A stretch of 64,000 nt of DNA. Source: Novosphingobium jiangmenense (GTDB lineage: Bacteria; Pseudomonadota; Alphaproteobacteria; Sphingomonadales; Sphingomonadaceae). The position numbers were made by a program, and so were the translations under genes. Under the pieces are notes generated by a model that did no database searches, was not told the origin of the DNA, and saw nothing but the letters and a program-made list of their open reading frames with translations. Numbering within the stretch: position 1 is the stretch's first letter; the number at the start of each line of letters is the position of its first letter. Location: contig NZ_JADQDC010000002.1 of NCBI RefSeq assembly GCF_015694345.1, positions 124,001-188,000 of the forward strand. Reading direction: 5' to 3'. Positions 29,292 to 37,083 of this stretch are shown here, piece after piece.

Positions 29292-29440
29292 AATGGGTAT
29301 CCTGTCCAGTTGCAGAGAATGCCCGCACAAGGTCGGGGCAACTGTTCCGATGCGAAAGCCCGTTTGCGATTTCCGGAGCGGTATTTCCCGCCAGAATGAG
29401 GCACTTGTGCAGCAGCGGCGACGAACTGTGTGCGTCGGGC

Positions 29441-29475
29441 AAACGAAAAGGGCGACCCGAAGGCCGCCCTTTCGA
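29441..29475 (-). terminator. Terminator of tRNA-Pro
   Basis: On the minus strand AAGGGCG and CGCCCTT pair around a short loop, and the 3' side continues TTTTCGTTT. It lies 18 bases after the encoded CCA of tRNA-Pro. Confidence 0.7.
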
Positions 29476-29493
29476 TCATCCTTGAGGATGAAA

Positions 29494-29570
29494 TGGTCGG
29501 GGAAAGAGGATTCGAACCTCCGGCCCCTGCCTCCCGAAGACAGTGCTCTACCAGGCTGAGCTATTCCCCG
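29494..29570 (-). tRNA. tRNA-Pro (CGG)
   Basis: 77 bases with an encoded CCA. The acceptor CGGGGAA pairs with TTCCCCG, the anticodon arm CTGTC-TTCGGGA-GGCAG gives CGG, and the T loop is GGTTCGAATCC. Reads on the minus strand. Confidence 0.97.
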
Positions 29571-29612
29571 ACCGATCCGCCAACCGGTGACCCGGCTGCG
29601 AGGCAGGGGCGC

Positions 29613-29641
29613 CCTATACGAGGCAGTTCCGAGACTGGCAA
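29613..29641 (-). promoter_or_regulatory. Promoter of tRNA-Pro
   Basis: On the minus strand TTGCCA (29641-29636) and TATAGG (29618-29613) are separated by exactly 17 bases, about 43 bases upstream of the tRNA 5' end. This is a good sigma-70-type match. Confidence 0.65.
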
Positions 29642-29711
29642 GCGGGAAGGAACAAGTTTTTTCCGTTGCGCTCTTTTGCTCGATTGTGGGCCGCGCGATA
29701 GAAGCAGCGCC

Positions 29712-30656
29712 ATGTCGAAACACGCCGATTCCGCTCGCCACTACGAATGCCAGTATCTCGATCTCATGCGTGAGATCTGGGAAGGCGGGGACACGCGCGT
29801 GGATCGGACCGGTGTTGGTACGCGCTCCGTATTTGGGGCGCAGTTGCGGTTCGACCTGTCCGACGGGCGGGTGCCGCTGCTGACCACCAAGCGGGTCTAC
29901 TGGAAAACTGCCACGCGCGAGTTCCTGTGGTTTCTTACCGGGGATACCAACATCCGCGCGCTCTGTGCGCAGGGCGTGGAGATCTGGACCGACTGGCCGC
30001 TCGACCGCTACCGCAAGGCGACAGGCTCGGACATTTCCCGGGCCGACTTCTCGGCGCGGATCGTGGCGGACGAGGCCTTTGCCCGGGAGTGGGGCGATCT
30101 GGGGCCGGTCTACGGCAAGCAGTGGGTGGACTGGCCTGTTTACGAGCCTGCAGGGGAAGGGCTCTTCCGACAGCGCCCTCAAGGCGTGAACCAGGTTGCC
30201 GATCTGGTGCATTCGTTGCGTAGCAATCCCGGGAGCAGGCGCCACATCGTCGAGGGTTGGAACGTGGCGGAGCTGGACGCGATGGCTCTGCCGCCGTGCC
30301 ACAAGACCTACCAGTTCCACGTGAGCGGGAATCGCTTGAACGGGTTGCTCTACCAGCGCAGTTGCGACGTGGCGCTGGGGCTGCCATTCAACCTGTGGGG
30401 CGCGGCGCTGTTTCTGCGGCTGCTTGCCCAGCAATGCGATCTGGAGCCGGGCGAGCTGGTGTGGACGGGCGGCGACACGCATCTCTATCTCAATCACGCG
30501 GAACTGGTCGAAGCGCAGCTTTCCCGGGAACCGGAGGGCGATCCGCGCCTTGCCATCCTGCGCCGACCGGATACGATCTTCGGATACCGGATCGAGGATT
30601 TCGAAGTGTCCGGATACGCGCCGCAGGGTCATCTTTCTGCTCCTGTTGCCGTCTAG
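29712..30656 (+). CDS. thyA: Thymidylate synthase
   Basis: The product has 314 residues. It methylates dUMP using methylene-THF. The nucleophile is Cys196 in LPPCHKTYQF, preceded by the SLRSNPGSRRHIVEGWN arginine pair. RSCDVALGLPFN and GDTHLYLNH complete the active site. It is about 50 residues longer than the E. coli enzyme because of an insertion around residues 90-135 (DRYRKATGSD...EWGDLGPVYG), as in the longer Lactobacillus-type enzyme. The ATG at 29712 is the start; the frame is open further upstream across tRNA-Pro on the other strand, which is not coding. Confidence 0.97.
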   Translation: MSKHADSARHYECQYLDLMREIWEGGDTRVDRTGVGTRSVFGAQLRFDLSDGRVPLLTTKRVYWKTATREFLWFLTGDTNIRALCAQGVEIWTDWPLDRYRKATGSDISRADFSARIVADEAFAREWGDLGPVYGKQWVDWPVYEPAGEGLFRQRPQGVNQVADLVHSLRSNPGSRRHIVEGWNVAELDAMALPPCHKTYQFHVSGNRLNGLLYQRSCDVALGLPFNLWGAALFLRLLAQQCDLEPGELVWTGGDTHLYLNHAELVEAQLSREPEGDPRLAILRRPDTIFGYRIEDFEVSGYAPQGHLSAPVAV

Positions 30657-30678
30657 GCCTGCGATTGACTCGAAAAGG

Positions 30679-30740
30679 CGTGTGAAATAAAATAACACGC
30701 GTCTATAACTTTGCATCTGTAACACTTTTGCATGTGCAAA
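30679..30740 (+). promoter_or_regulatory. AT-rich leader with inverted repeats before the bkd operon
   Basis: The 128-base gap is unusually AT-rich for this genome. It holds GCGTGT-N11-ACACGC (starting near 30678) and TTTGCA-TG-TGCAAA at 30727-30740. A further TTTGCA half lies at 30710 and a TATAAC box at 30704. These look like operator sites for a regulator of branched-chain amino acid catabolism; the regulator is unknown. Confidence 0.4.
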
Positions 30741-30784
30741 GAGTGATTCGGTGCGGGAGAGTCGAAAATGCAGGCGTTCGCAGG

Positions 30785-32080
30785 ATGAGCGGCGGAACGA
30801 ATGGCGGCATGCGCAGCAACATGCCTGCGCTCTCGCTCCACGTGCCCGAACCGAAGTTCCGGCCCGGAGACGCGGTCGATTATTCGCATCTCGAGATTCC
30901 GACTGCAGGGGCGCAGGCTCGGCCGGACGAGCAGTGCGCAGCTTCGGAAACGCAGGGCCTCTGCTTCGATCTGGTCCGCGTGCTGGGCGATGATCATCGC
31001 GCGGTGGGGCCATGGGATCCCAAGCTGGAGGCCGAAACCCTGCGCCGCATGCTGCGCACCATGGCGCTTACGCGGGCGTTCGACGACCGCATGTATCGGG
31101 GGCAGCGACAGGGCAAGACCAGCTTCTACATGAAGTGCACCGGCGAGGAGGCGACTTCGGTTGCTCCTGCCATGGCCCTGGCTACGGACGACATGGTGTT
31201 TCCGAGCTACCGGCAGCAGGGCATCCTGATTTCGCGCGGATACCCGATCGTCGAGATGATCAACCAGATCTATTCGAACCGGGCGGACAAGCTGAAGGGG
31301 CGGCAGTTGCCGATCATGTATTCGGCGCGCGAGGCATCGTTCTTCACGATCAGCGGAAATCTCGCCACGCAGTACCCGCAGGCGGTGGGTTGGGCGATGG
31401 CCAGCGCGATCAAGGGCGATACCCGGATTGCGGCGACCTGGATCGGCGAAGGATCGACGGCGGAAGGAGACTTCCATTCGGCAATGACCTTCGCCACCGT
31501 CTACAACGCGCCGGTGATCTTCAACGTCGTCAACAATCAGTGGGCGATCTCGAGCTTTTCGGGTTTCGCCGGGGCTGAGCGGACGACCTTTGCGGCGCGT
31601 GCCATCGGCTATGGCATGGCCGGGTTGCGGGTGGACGGCAACGATCCGCTGGCGGTCTATGCCGCGACAAAGTGGGCGGCTGACCGCGCACGTTCGAATG
31701 CCGGTCCGACCTTGATCGAGCACTTTACCTATCGTGCCGAGGGGCATTCCACTTCGGACGATCCCGGACAGTACCGTTCGGCGCACGAACGCGAGGAGTG
31801 GCCCTTGGGCGATCCGATCAACCGGCTGAAGCAGCATCTGATCACGCTGGGCGAATGGTCCGAGGAGCAGCATGCCGCGATGGACCGCGAACTGATGGAG
31901 ATGGTCAAGGCGGCGACCAAGGAGGCCGAGAAGAACGGCATCCTGGGTCATGGCTTGCACCATCCCTTCCACACCATGTTCGAGGACGTGTTCGAGGACT
32001 TGCCCTGGCACCTTCAGGAACAGAGCGAGCAGGCCATCCACGAGCGTCGGGTCAAGTGGCCAGAGTGGAAAGAAGCATGA
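30785..32080 (+). CDS. bkdA1: Branched-chain 2-oxoacid dehydrogenase E1 alpha subunit
   Basis: The product has 431 residues from the ATG at 30785; other in-frame ATGs lie at 30728 and further in, so the exact N-terminus is unsure. This is the TPP-binding half of E1, which decarboxylates the 2-oxo acids from Val, Leu and Ile. The TPP/Mg motif is GEGSTAEGDFH...NNQWAISS. EHFTYRAEGHSTSDDPGQYR is the conserved loop that in mitochondrial BCKDH carries the phosphorylated serine. The long N-terminal extension (about 60 residues) is typical of BCKDH rather than PDH E1. It overlaps the next gene by ATGA. Confidence 0.95.
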   Translation: MSGGTNGGMRSNMPALSLHVPEPKFRPGDAVDYSHLEIPTAGAQARPDEQCAASETQGLCFDLVRVLGDDHRAVGPWDPKLEAETLRRMLRTMALTRAFDDRMYRGQRQGKTSFYMKCTGEEATSVAPAMALATDDMVFPSYRQQGILISRGYPIVEMINQIYSNRADKLKGRQLPIMYSAREASFFTISGNLATQYPQAVGWAMASAIKGDTRIAATWIGEGSTAEGDFHSAMTFATVYNAPVIFNVVNNQWAISSFSGFAGAERTTFAARAIGYGMAGLRVDGNDPLAVYAATKWAADRARSNAGPTLIEHFTYRAEGHSTSDDPGQYRSAHEREEWPLGDPINRLKQHLITLGEWSEEQHAAMDRELMEMVKAATKEAEKNGILGHGLHHPFHTMFEDVFEDLPWHLQEQSEQAIHERRVKWPEWKEA

Positions 32081-33132
32081 CCTACGAAGAATCCCCGGTC
32101 AGCCTCGCCGAGGCTCCGACCCGCCGCCTGAACATGATCGAGGCGATCAACGATGCACTCGACATTATGATGGAGCGCGATCCCAATGTCGTCGTGATGG
32201 GCGAGGACGTCGGCTACTTCGGCGGCGTGTTCCGTGCGACGGCAGGGCTGCAGAAGAAGTACGGCAAGACCCGCGTGTTCGACACGCCGATCAGCGAATG
32301 CGGGATTATCGGCGTGGCCGTTGGCATGGGCGCCTATGGCCTGCGTCCGGTGCCGGAAATCCAGTTTGCGGACTACATCTATCCGGGGCTGGACCAGCTC
32401 GTTTCGGAGGCGGCGCGGCTGCGTTATCGCTCAGCGGGCGAGTTCGTCGCGCCGATGACGGTGCGTTCGCCGTTCGGTGGCGGCATTTTCGGCGGGCAGA
32501 CGCACAGCCAGAGCCCGGAGGCACTGTTCACGCATGTTGCCGGCCTCAAGACGGTCGTGCCGAGCAATCCCCACGACGCCAAGGGCCTGCTGATTGCCGC
32601 GATCGAGGACAACGATCCGGTGATCTTCTTCGAGCCGAAGCGCATCTACAATGGCCCGTTCAACGGCTACTATGACAAGCCGGTCGAGCCGTGGAGCAAG
32701 CACGCGGACAGCGCGGTGCCGGAGGGGTATTATTCGATCCCGTTGGGCAAAGCGCGCATTGTCCGTCCGGGCAATGCCTTCACTGTGCTGGCCTATGGCA
32801 CGATGGTCCACGTGGCTGCAGCGGTCTGTGCGGAGAAGGGCGTCGACGCCGAGATCATCGACCTTCGCACGCTGGTTCCGCTCGACATCGAGACGGTGGA
32901 AAAGTCGGTGGAAAAGACCGGGAAATGCCTGATCGTCCACGAAGCGACACGCACCTCCGGCTACGGCGCCGAACTCTCGGCGTTGGTGCAGGAGCGCTGC
33001 TTCTATCACCTCGAAGCCCCTATCGAGCGCGTGACCGGCTTCGACACCCCCTATCCCCACAGCCTCGAATGGGCCTACTTCCCCGGCCCGGTCCGCATCG
33101 GCGAGGCCATCGACCGCCTGACGAAAGCCTGA
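32077..33132 (+). CDS. bkdA2: Branched-chain 2-oxoacid dehydrogenase E1 beta subunit
   Basis: The product has 351 residues; its ATG overlaps the E1 alpha stop (ATGA, 32077-32080). Hallmarks are NMIEAINDALDIMMERDPNV, VVMGEDVGYFGGVFRAT, VFDTPISECGIIGVAVGMG, EIQFADYIYPGLDQLVSEAA and the C-terminal transketolase-like domain with LIVHEATRTSGYGAELSALV. It forms the alpha2beta2 E1 with the previous gene product. Length is normal. Confidence 0.96.
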   Translation: MTYEESPVSLAEAPTRRLNMIEAINDALDIMMERDPNVVVMGEDVGYFGGVFRATAGLQKKYGKTRVFDTPISECGIIGVAVGMGAYGLRPVPEIQFADYIYPGLDQLVSEAARLRYRSAGEFVAPMTVRSPFGGGIFGGQTHSQSPEALFTHVAGLKTVVPSNPHDAKGLLIAAIEDNDPVIFFEPKRIYNGPFNGYYDKPVEPWSKHADSAVPEGYYSIPLGKARIVRPGNAFTVLAYGTMVHVAAAVCAEKGVDAEIIDLRTLVPLDIETVEKSVEKTGKCLIVHEATRTSGYGAELSALVQERCFYHLEAPIERVTGFDTPYPHSLEWAYFPGPVRIGEAIDRLTKA

Positions 33133-33136
33133 AGCC

Positions 33137-34462
33137 ATGGGAACCTACACATTCCGCCTGCCCGACATCGGCGAAGGCATCGCCGAGGCCGAGATTGTCG
33201 CATGGCACGTTGCCGTGGGCGACATGGTCGAGGAAGATGGCCGCCTGGCCGACATGATGACCGACAAGGCCACGGTCGAGATGGAAAGCCCGGTAGCGGG
33301 CAAGGTCGTCTCGATCGCCGGTGAAGTCGGCGATGTGGTGGCGATCGGATCGGCGCTGGTCGTGATCGAGACCGAGGGGGAAGGGGAGGCGCAAGCACCC
33401 GCTGCCGCTCCCGCCCCGAAGTCCGAAGTCGTCGAAGAGCGCTTAGAGGTGGAAACACCAGATGCAGGGGACGTGACGCGAGTTGAAGCAGTTGCACCGC
33501 CGCCACCACCGGCACCTCCTCCGTCACCCCCAGCGGCGCCCAAGGCTGCTCCCGCGCAGGCAGTGGAGCCGGTCCGGCGTGGCTACGATGCCAAGGTTCT
33601 GGCAAGCCCCGCCGTGCGCCAGCGGGCGCGTGATCTCGGCATCGACCTTTCCGAGGTCCGTCCGTCCGAGGAAGGGCGCGTGCGCCATGCCGACCTCGAC
33701 CAGTTCCTCGCCTACAACGCGACGGGCGGCTACCGCTCGGCGGGGGCGGAACGCGGCGACGAGGTGATCAAGGTCATCGGCATGCGCCGCCGCATCGCCG
33801 AGAACATGGCCGCATCCAAACGCCACATCCCGCACTTCTCGTATGTCGAGGAATGCGACGTGACCATGCTGGAAGTGATGCGCGAGCAGCTGAACGCCAG
33901 CCGTGGCGACAAGCCCAAGCTCACGATGTTGCCCCTGCTGATCACCGCGATCTGCCGCACGCTGCCGAAATTTCCGATGATCAACGCGCGCTATGATGAC
34001 GAAGCCGGTGTTGTGACCCGTTATGGTGCAGTGCATCTCGGCATGGCCGCGCAGACGCCCGCCGGCCTGATGGTACCGGTTATCCGCAACGCGCAGAGCC
34101 TGAACCTGTGGCAGCTTGCGCGCGAGATTGGCCGACTTGCCGAATCCGCGCGCAGCGGCAGCGCCAAGTCTGAAGAATTGTCGGGCTCGACCCTCACGGT
34201 CACCTCGCTCGGGCCGCTCGGCGGCGTTGCGACGACGCCGGTGATCAACCGTCCGGAAGTCGCCATCATCGGCCCCAACAGGATCATCGAGCGGCCGATG
34301 TTCGTGCCTGACGGCATGGGCGGCGAGCGGATCGAGAAGCGCAAGCTGATGAACATCTCGATCAGTTGCGACCATCGCGTCGTCGACGGGCATGATGCCG
34401 CCAGCTTCGTCCAGGCGATCAAGAAGCTGATCGAAACGCCGGTACTGCTGCTGGCCGACTGA
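33137..34462 (+). CDS. bkdB: Branched-chain 2-oxoacid dehydrogenase E2 (dihydrolipoamide acyltransferase)
   Basis: The product has 441 residues. It has a single lipoyl domain (1-80) with the lipoylated Lys44 in MMTDKATVEM, a Pro/Ala-rich linker containing a run of prolines, an E1/E3-binding domain (about 150-190, VLASPAVRQRARDLGIDL), and a catalytic domain (about 210-441) with the active-site DHRVVDGHDAA near the C-terminus. It is 4 bases after E1 beta, so it belongs to the same operon. No E3 (dihydrolipoamide dehydrogenase) gene follows; it must be supplied from elsewhere. Confidence 0.96.
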   Translation: MGTYTFRLPDIGEGIAEAEIVAWHVAVGDMVEEDGRLADMMTDKATVEMESPVAGKVVSIAGEVGDVVAIGSALVVIETEGEGEAQAPAAAPAPKSEVVEERLEVETPDAGDVTRVEAVAPPPPPAPPPSPPAAPKAAPAQAVEPVRRGYDAKVLASPAVRQRARDLGIDLSEVRPSEEGRVRHADLDQFLAYNATGGYRSAGAERGDEVIKVIGMRRRIAENMAASKRHIPHFSYVEECDVTMLEVMREQLNASRGDKPKLTMLPLLITAICRTLPKFPMINARYDDEAGVVTRYGAVHLGMAAQTPAGLMVPVIRNAQSLNLWQLAREIGRLAESARSGSAKSEELSGSTLTVTSLGPLGGVATTPVINRPEVAIIGPNRIIERPMFVPDGMGGERIEKRKLMNISISCDHRVVDGHDAASFVQAIKKLIETPVLLLAD

Positions 34463-34491
34463 TGTGGTAGATGTGCGGATCGGAGGTGCCC

Positions 34492-35064
34492 ATGCCGACT
34501 ACCGATCCGCGCATCGATCAGCATATCGCAAACGCTGGCGAATTTGCCCGTCCGATCCTCGAGCGCTTCCGGGCGCTCGTTCATCGCGAAGTGCCGGACT
34601 GCGTTGAAGCGATCAAATGGGGCATGCCGCACTTCACGCTGGGCGGAAAGAACCTGGCGGGCATGGCGGCGTTCAAAGCGCATGTCTCGATTTTCTTCCA
34701 CAACGACGAGCAATCGGGTGGTACCGGACCGTTTCGCAAGATCGCTTCGCCAGATGATTTTCCGGAAGAGACGGTCGTCGTTGAGCGGCTGACCTCCGCT
34801 GTTGCCCGACTTGCCGCGCCGAAGCCCAAGGTGCCGCGTGCTGCTATCAAGCCGGTCCCCGAACTGCCGGAGGCCTTCAGCGTTGCCTTGACGGGCGCAG
34901 GACATGCCGAGCGCTTCGCGGCCATGCCGCCCGGCCAGCGGCGGGAATACATCGAGTGGATTGTCGAGGCAAAGACCGACCCTACGCGGGACAAGCGGAT
35001 TGCGCAGGCGGTGGAATGGATCGGCGAGGGCAAGAGCCGTAACTGGAAGTACCAGAACTGCTGA
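34492..35064 (+). CDS. DUF1801 / YdeI-OmdA domain protein
   Basis: The product has 190 residues from the ATG at 34492, chosen for the GGAGG 5 bases upstream; an in-frame ATG lies at 34471. The N-terminal half (HREVPDCVEAIKWGMPHFTLGGKNLAGMAAFKAHVSIFF) matches the DUF1801 fold. The C-terminal part (FAAMPPGQRREYIEWIVEAKTDPTRDKRIAQAVEWI...KSRNWKYQ) is the OmdA/YdeI bacteriocin-protection-type helix pair. The biochemical function is not established. It lies 29 bases after the bkd E2 gene and could be read through from it. Confidence 0.85.
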   Translation: MPTTDPRIDQHIANAGEFARPILERFRALVHREVPDCVEAIKWGMPHFTLGGKNLAGMAAFKAHVSIFFHNDEQSGGTGPFRKIASPDDFPEETVVVERLTSAVARLAAPKPKVPRAAIKPVPELPEAFSVALTGAGHAERFAAMPPGQRREYIEWIVEAKTDPTRDKRIAQAVEWIGEGKSRNWKYQNC

Positions 35065-35120
35065 AGCTTCGTGCTTTCGGAAGAAATTGCTGGTCGGGCC
35101 GGATTGCCTGTCGTTGAGCG

Positions 35121-35147
35121 TTGACAGCCTGCAAACTCTGCCATAGA
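35121..35147 (+). promoter_or_regulatory. Promoter of the first tRNA-Asp
   Basis: TTGACA (35121-35126) is followed by CATAGAGG (from 35142). The second copy of the tRNA has almost the same arrangement (TTGACA at 35335, CATAGAGG at 35356), so these shared boxes, 20 bases before the tRNA, are likely its promoter. Confidence 0.65.
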
Positions 35148-35167
35148 GGCGGCGCTCCCAACGGCGA

Positions 35168-35244
35168 GCGGGTGTAGCTCAGTTGGTTAGAGTGCCGGCC
35201 TGTCACGCCGGAGGTCGCGGGTTCGAGCCCCGTCACTCGCGCCA
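35168..35244 (+). tRNA. tRNA-Asp (GUC), copy 1
   Basis: 77 bases including CCA. The acceptor GCGGGTG pairs with CACTCGC, and the anticodon loop CTGTCAC gives GUC. It is identical to the next two copies. Confidence 0.97.
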
Positions 35245-35254
35245 TTGGGATGAT

Positions 35255-35285
35255 GAAAAGGGCGCCTCCGGGCGCCTTTTTCTTT
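35255..35285 (+). terminator. Terminator after tRNA-Asp copy 1
   Basis: AAAAGGGCGCC / GGCGCCTTTTT stem-loop with a TCCG loop, then TTTTTCTTT. It isolates copy 1 from copy 2, which has its own promoter. Confidence 0.8.
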
Positions 35286-35334
35286 GCGTGCGGGGCGGCG
35301 CTCCGTTGTGGAAAAATTCCCGCTTTCAAGCCCG

Positions 35335-35361
35335 TTGACAGCCCAGACCGCCTGCCATAGA
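35335..35361 (+). promoter_or_regulatory. Promoter of the second tRNA-Asp
   Basis: TTGACA at 35335-35340 and CATAGA at 35356-35361, matching the layout before copy 1. Confidence 0.6.
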
Positions 35362-35382
35362 GGCGCGGCTTCCAAGAGGTAC

Positions 35383-35459
35383 GCGGGTGTAGCTCAGTTG
35401 GTTAGAGTGCCGGCCTGTCACGCCGGAGGTCGCGGGTTCGAGCCCCGTCACTCGCGCCA
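35383..35459 (+). tRNA. tRNA-Asp (GUC), copy 2
   Basis: 77 bases, same sequence as copy 1 including CCA. It is followed only 41 bases later by copy 3, so copies 2 and 3 probably share one transcript. Confidence 0.97.
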
Positions 35460-35500
35460 CCACTTGGGGCGGTGCCTGATCGGCATCTTGCTGACGTTAC

Positions 35501-35577
35501 GCGGGTGTAGCTCAGTTGGTTAGAGTGCCGGCCTGTCACGCCGGAGGTCGCGGGTTCGAGCCCCGTCACTCGCGCCA
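35501..35577 (+). tRNA. tRNA-Asp (GUC), copy 3
   Basis: 77 bases, identical to copies 1 and 2. No separate promoter boxes are seen in the 41 bases before it. Confidence 0.97.
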
Positions 35578-35592
35578 CGTCAGATGCGATGC

Positions 35593-35616
35593 AAAGGGCG
35601 CCTTCGGGCGCCCTTT
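35593..35616. terminator. Bidirectional terminator after the tRNA-Asp array
   Basis: A perfect 10-bp stem AAAGGGCGCC / GGCGCCCTTT closes a TTCG tetraloop. The A and T ends make it usable in both directions, ending the tRNA transcript and the convergent minus-strand gene. Confidence 0.8.
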
Positions 35617-35632
35617 CGCGTTCTGAGCCGGA

Positions 35633-36010
35633 TCACTGCTTGAATGGCGCAGTGTCGAAGTAATCCCGCCACTTCACGATCTTGCCATCCTGCAATTCGA
35701 AGATGCCCATGAGCCGCAAGGACGCGAAAGTCTCGCCAGCGGCGTTGATCATGTGGTCCACGCGTTCGGTCAGGACCGTATTGCCGTTGGCCGCAACCGC
35801 CAGCATGTCGACCTTGATGCGTGCGATACCCATGTCGTTCTCGAAGCCTGCTACCAGCGCAAGCCCTTGGTCGGTCCCGATGGTGTGGGACATGCCCACG
35901 TTCTCGTAATCGGTCTGCTCCGTGAAGTATTCGCGGATGGATGCTGCAAACCCGCCGGGTTGGTCCCACATTGCGCAGAAGGTTGCGACGGTTTCGACTG
36001 GTCCAGACAT
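35633..36010 (-). CDS. Limonene-1,2-epoxide hydrolase-like protein
   Basis: The product has 125 residues from the ATG at 36010 (GGAGAA upstream). The chain ETVATFCAMWDQPGGF...IREYFTEQTDYENVGMSHTIGTDQG...GNTVLTERVDHMINAAGE...LMGIFELQDGKIVKWRDYFD fits the limonene-epoxide-hydrolase branch of the NTF2-like fold. The catalytic Asp-Arg-Asp set seems present: Arg and Asp in TERVDH and Asp in WRDYFD. In the known enzyme these open an epoxide with water. The natural substrate here is unknown. It is slightly shorter at the N-terminus than the Rhodococcus enzyme. Confidence 0.78.
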   Translation of the reverse strand: MSGPVETVATFCAMWDQPGGFAASIREYFTEQTDYENVGMSHTIGTDQGLALVAGFENDMGIARIKVDMLAVAANGNTVLTERVDHMINAAGETFASLRLMGIFELQDGKIVKWRDYFDTAPFKQ

Positions 36011-36078
36011 GGCATTCTCCCCTTTGCTTTGTGCAAAGGGGTAAGCAATCGCGTGGCGCTGTCCAGCAGCGTTTGCGA

Positions 36079-36297
36079 TCAGCCCCAGCGGCCGGTTTCC
36101 ATCCAGATCAGGAAGCGCCGCAGGGGCAGGAGCCAGATCGTCCCGAGGACGATGTAGGCGATCGTCTGAAGCAGGACGTGCCATTGCCCGATCACATCGG
36201 ACAGCGCGGCAACGCCAAAGGCGTAGATCATCAGCGCAAGGACCAGCGCGAGAATGCCGACCGGCTTGCGCCACGTGGGCTGGTAGTCCTGCTTCAT
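36079..36297 (-). CDS. DUF2842 small membrane protein
   Basis: The product has 72 residues from the ATG at 36297, which overlaps the 5-FCL stop as ATGA. It has two transmembrane helices (VGILALVLALMIYAFGVAAL and LLQTIAYIVLGTIWLLPLRR) and the conserved TWRKPVG start and LIWMETG end of the alphaproteobacterial DUF2842 family. Function unknown. Translationally coupled to the cyclo-ligase gene. Confidence 0.85.
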   Translation of the reverse strand: MKQDYQPTWRKPVGILALVLALMIYAFGVAALSDVIGQWHVLLQTIAYIVLGTIWLLPLRRFLIWMETGRWG

Positions 36298-36881
36298 GCC
36301 TGTCGCTCCCACGGTCCGTAGATTCGCGTCGGCGTTACCACGGCGTGAAGCGGAACGTCATGCGCCTCGCGGGGCAGGTGCTCGACGAGTTGGCAGTCCC
36401 AAGAAAGGCCGATGGGAAGCGTGGAGGGGTGGGCTTCCAGCCAGCGGTCGTAATGACCGCCACCTTGGCCCAGTCGCCCACCATCGGCGCTGAAACCGAC
36501 CAGGGGGACGAAGAGCACTTCCGGAACGACCTCGGAAGCGTCTGAAGCTGGCTGGACGATGCCCTTCCAGGGTCCCGGTTCCAGCAGATCGTCGACCCAT
36601 GGCGAGGTCCATTCGCGGAAGACCATGGGCGAGGCGCGATCGGCAAACCATGGCAATGCGACCTTGTGCCCTGCTTCATGCAGGACTTGTGCGTAAGCCG
36701 TGGCTGGCGCTTCCGAAGGCCCTGCGAGATAGACTCCGACAGTCGCCCCTTCGGGCACCATCGCCATGACGGGCGAGGGCGGGCGGCGGAACATCAGCGC
36801 CTTCACGCGCGGATCGAGCGATGCAACGTGAGCGTTGCGCCGCGCTCTCAATTCAGTGCGCAGCGCAGTCTTGGCTTCCAC
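36294..36881 (-). CDS. ygfA: 5-formyltetrahydrofolate cyclo-ligase
   Basis: The product has 195 residues. It converts 5-formyl-THF to 5,10-methenyl-THF using ATP. The diagnostic ATP/Mg loop is DGGRLGQGGGHYDRWL. The N-terminus has KTALRTELRARRNAH, the usual basic helix. The gene lies directly downstream of 6S RNA on the same strand, the arrangement known from many proteobacteria. Confidence 0.94.
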   Translation of the reverse strand: MEAKTALRTELRARRNAHVASLDPRVKALMFRRPPSPVMAMVPEGATVGVYLAGPSEAPATAYAQVLHEAGHKVALPWFADRASPMVFREWTSPWVDDLLEPGPWKGIVQPASDASEVVPEVLFVPLVGFSADGGRLGQGGGHYDRWLEAHPSTLPIGLSWDCQLVEHLPREAHDVPLHAVVTPTRIYGPWERQA

Positions 36882-36902
36882 GAGGTGCTCCGGTATCAGG
36901 AA

Positions 36903-37025
36903 AGAGAAGGGGGTGACGGGCCCACCATGGGTCGGTTGCTCGGAAAATCCTCTGACGCCTCGACGTCAGGTGGGGACCGCTTACCCGGGACCAGGATCCC
37001 AGACAGGGGCAGCCCCCTTGGATTG
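36903..37025 (-). ncRNA. ssrS: 6S RNA
   Basis: The 202-base gap between zapA and the 5-FCL gene is the conserved site of 6S RNA, the sigma-70 RNA polymerase-binding regulator. On the minus strand a TATAAG box (near 37034-37029) precedes AAGGGGG, which pairs with CCCCCTT about 110 bases later to give the closing stem. The interior contains CCCGGGTAAGCGGTCCCCACCTGACGTC, an alphaproteobacterial 6S-like core. The ends are estimated from the closing stem and may be off by 10-30 bases. Confidence 0.75.
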
Positions 37026-37083
37026 CTTATAGCCTCAGGGATGTTCATGCGGCTCGTGCCGGGCAGATCCCGTCACGGCCTAG

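Noticed and set aside
29292..31013. Upstream in-frame extension of the PRC-like gene across tRNA-Pro and thyA (minus strand)
   Set aside because: The extension is antisense to thyA and crosses a tRNA. A signal peptide at 29291 defines the true start.
35168..35577. Repeated 77-bp units considered as integration (att) sites of a genomic island
   Set aside because: They are complete tRNA-Asp genes with promoters and terminators. No integrase or foreign gene lies beside them.
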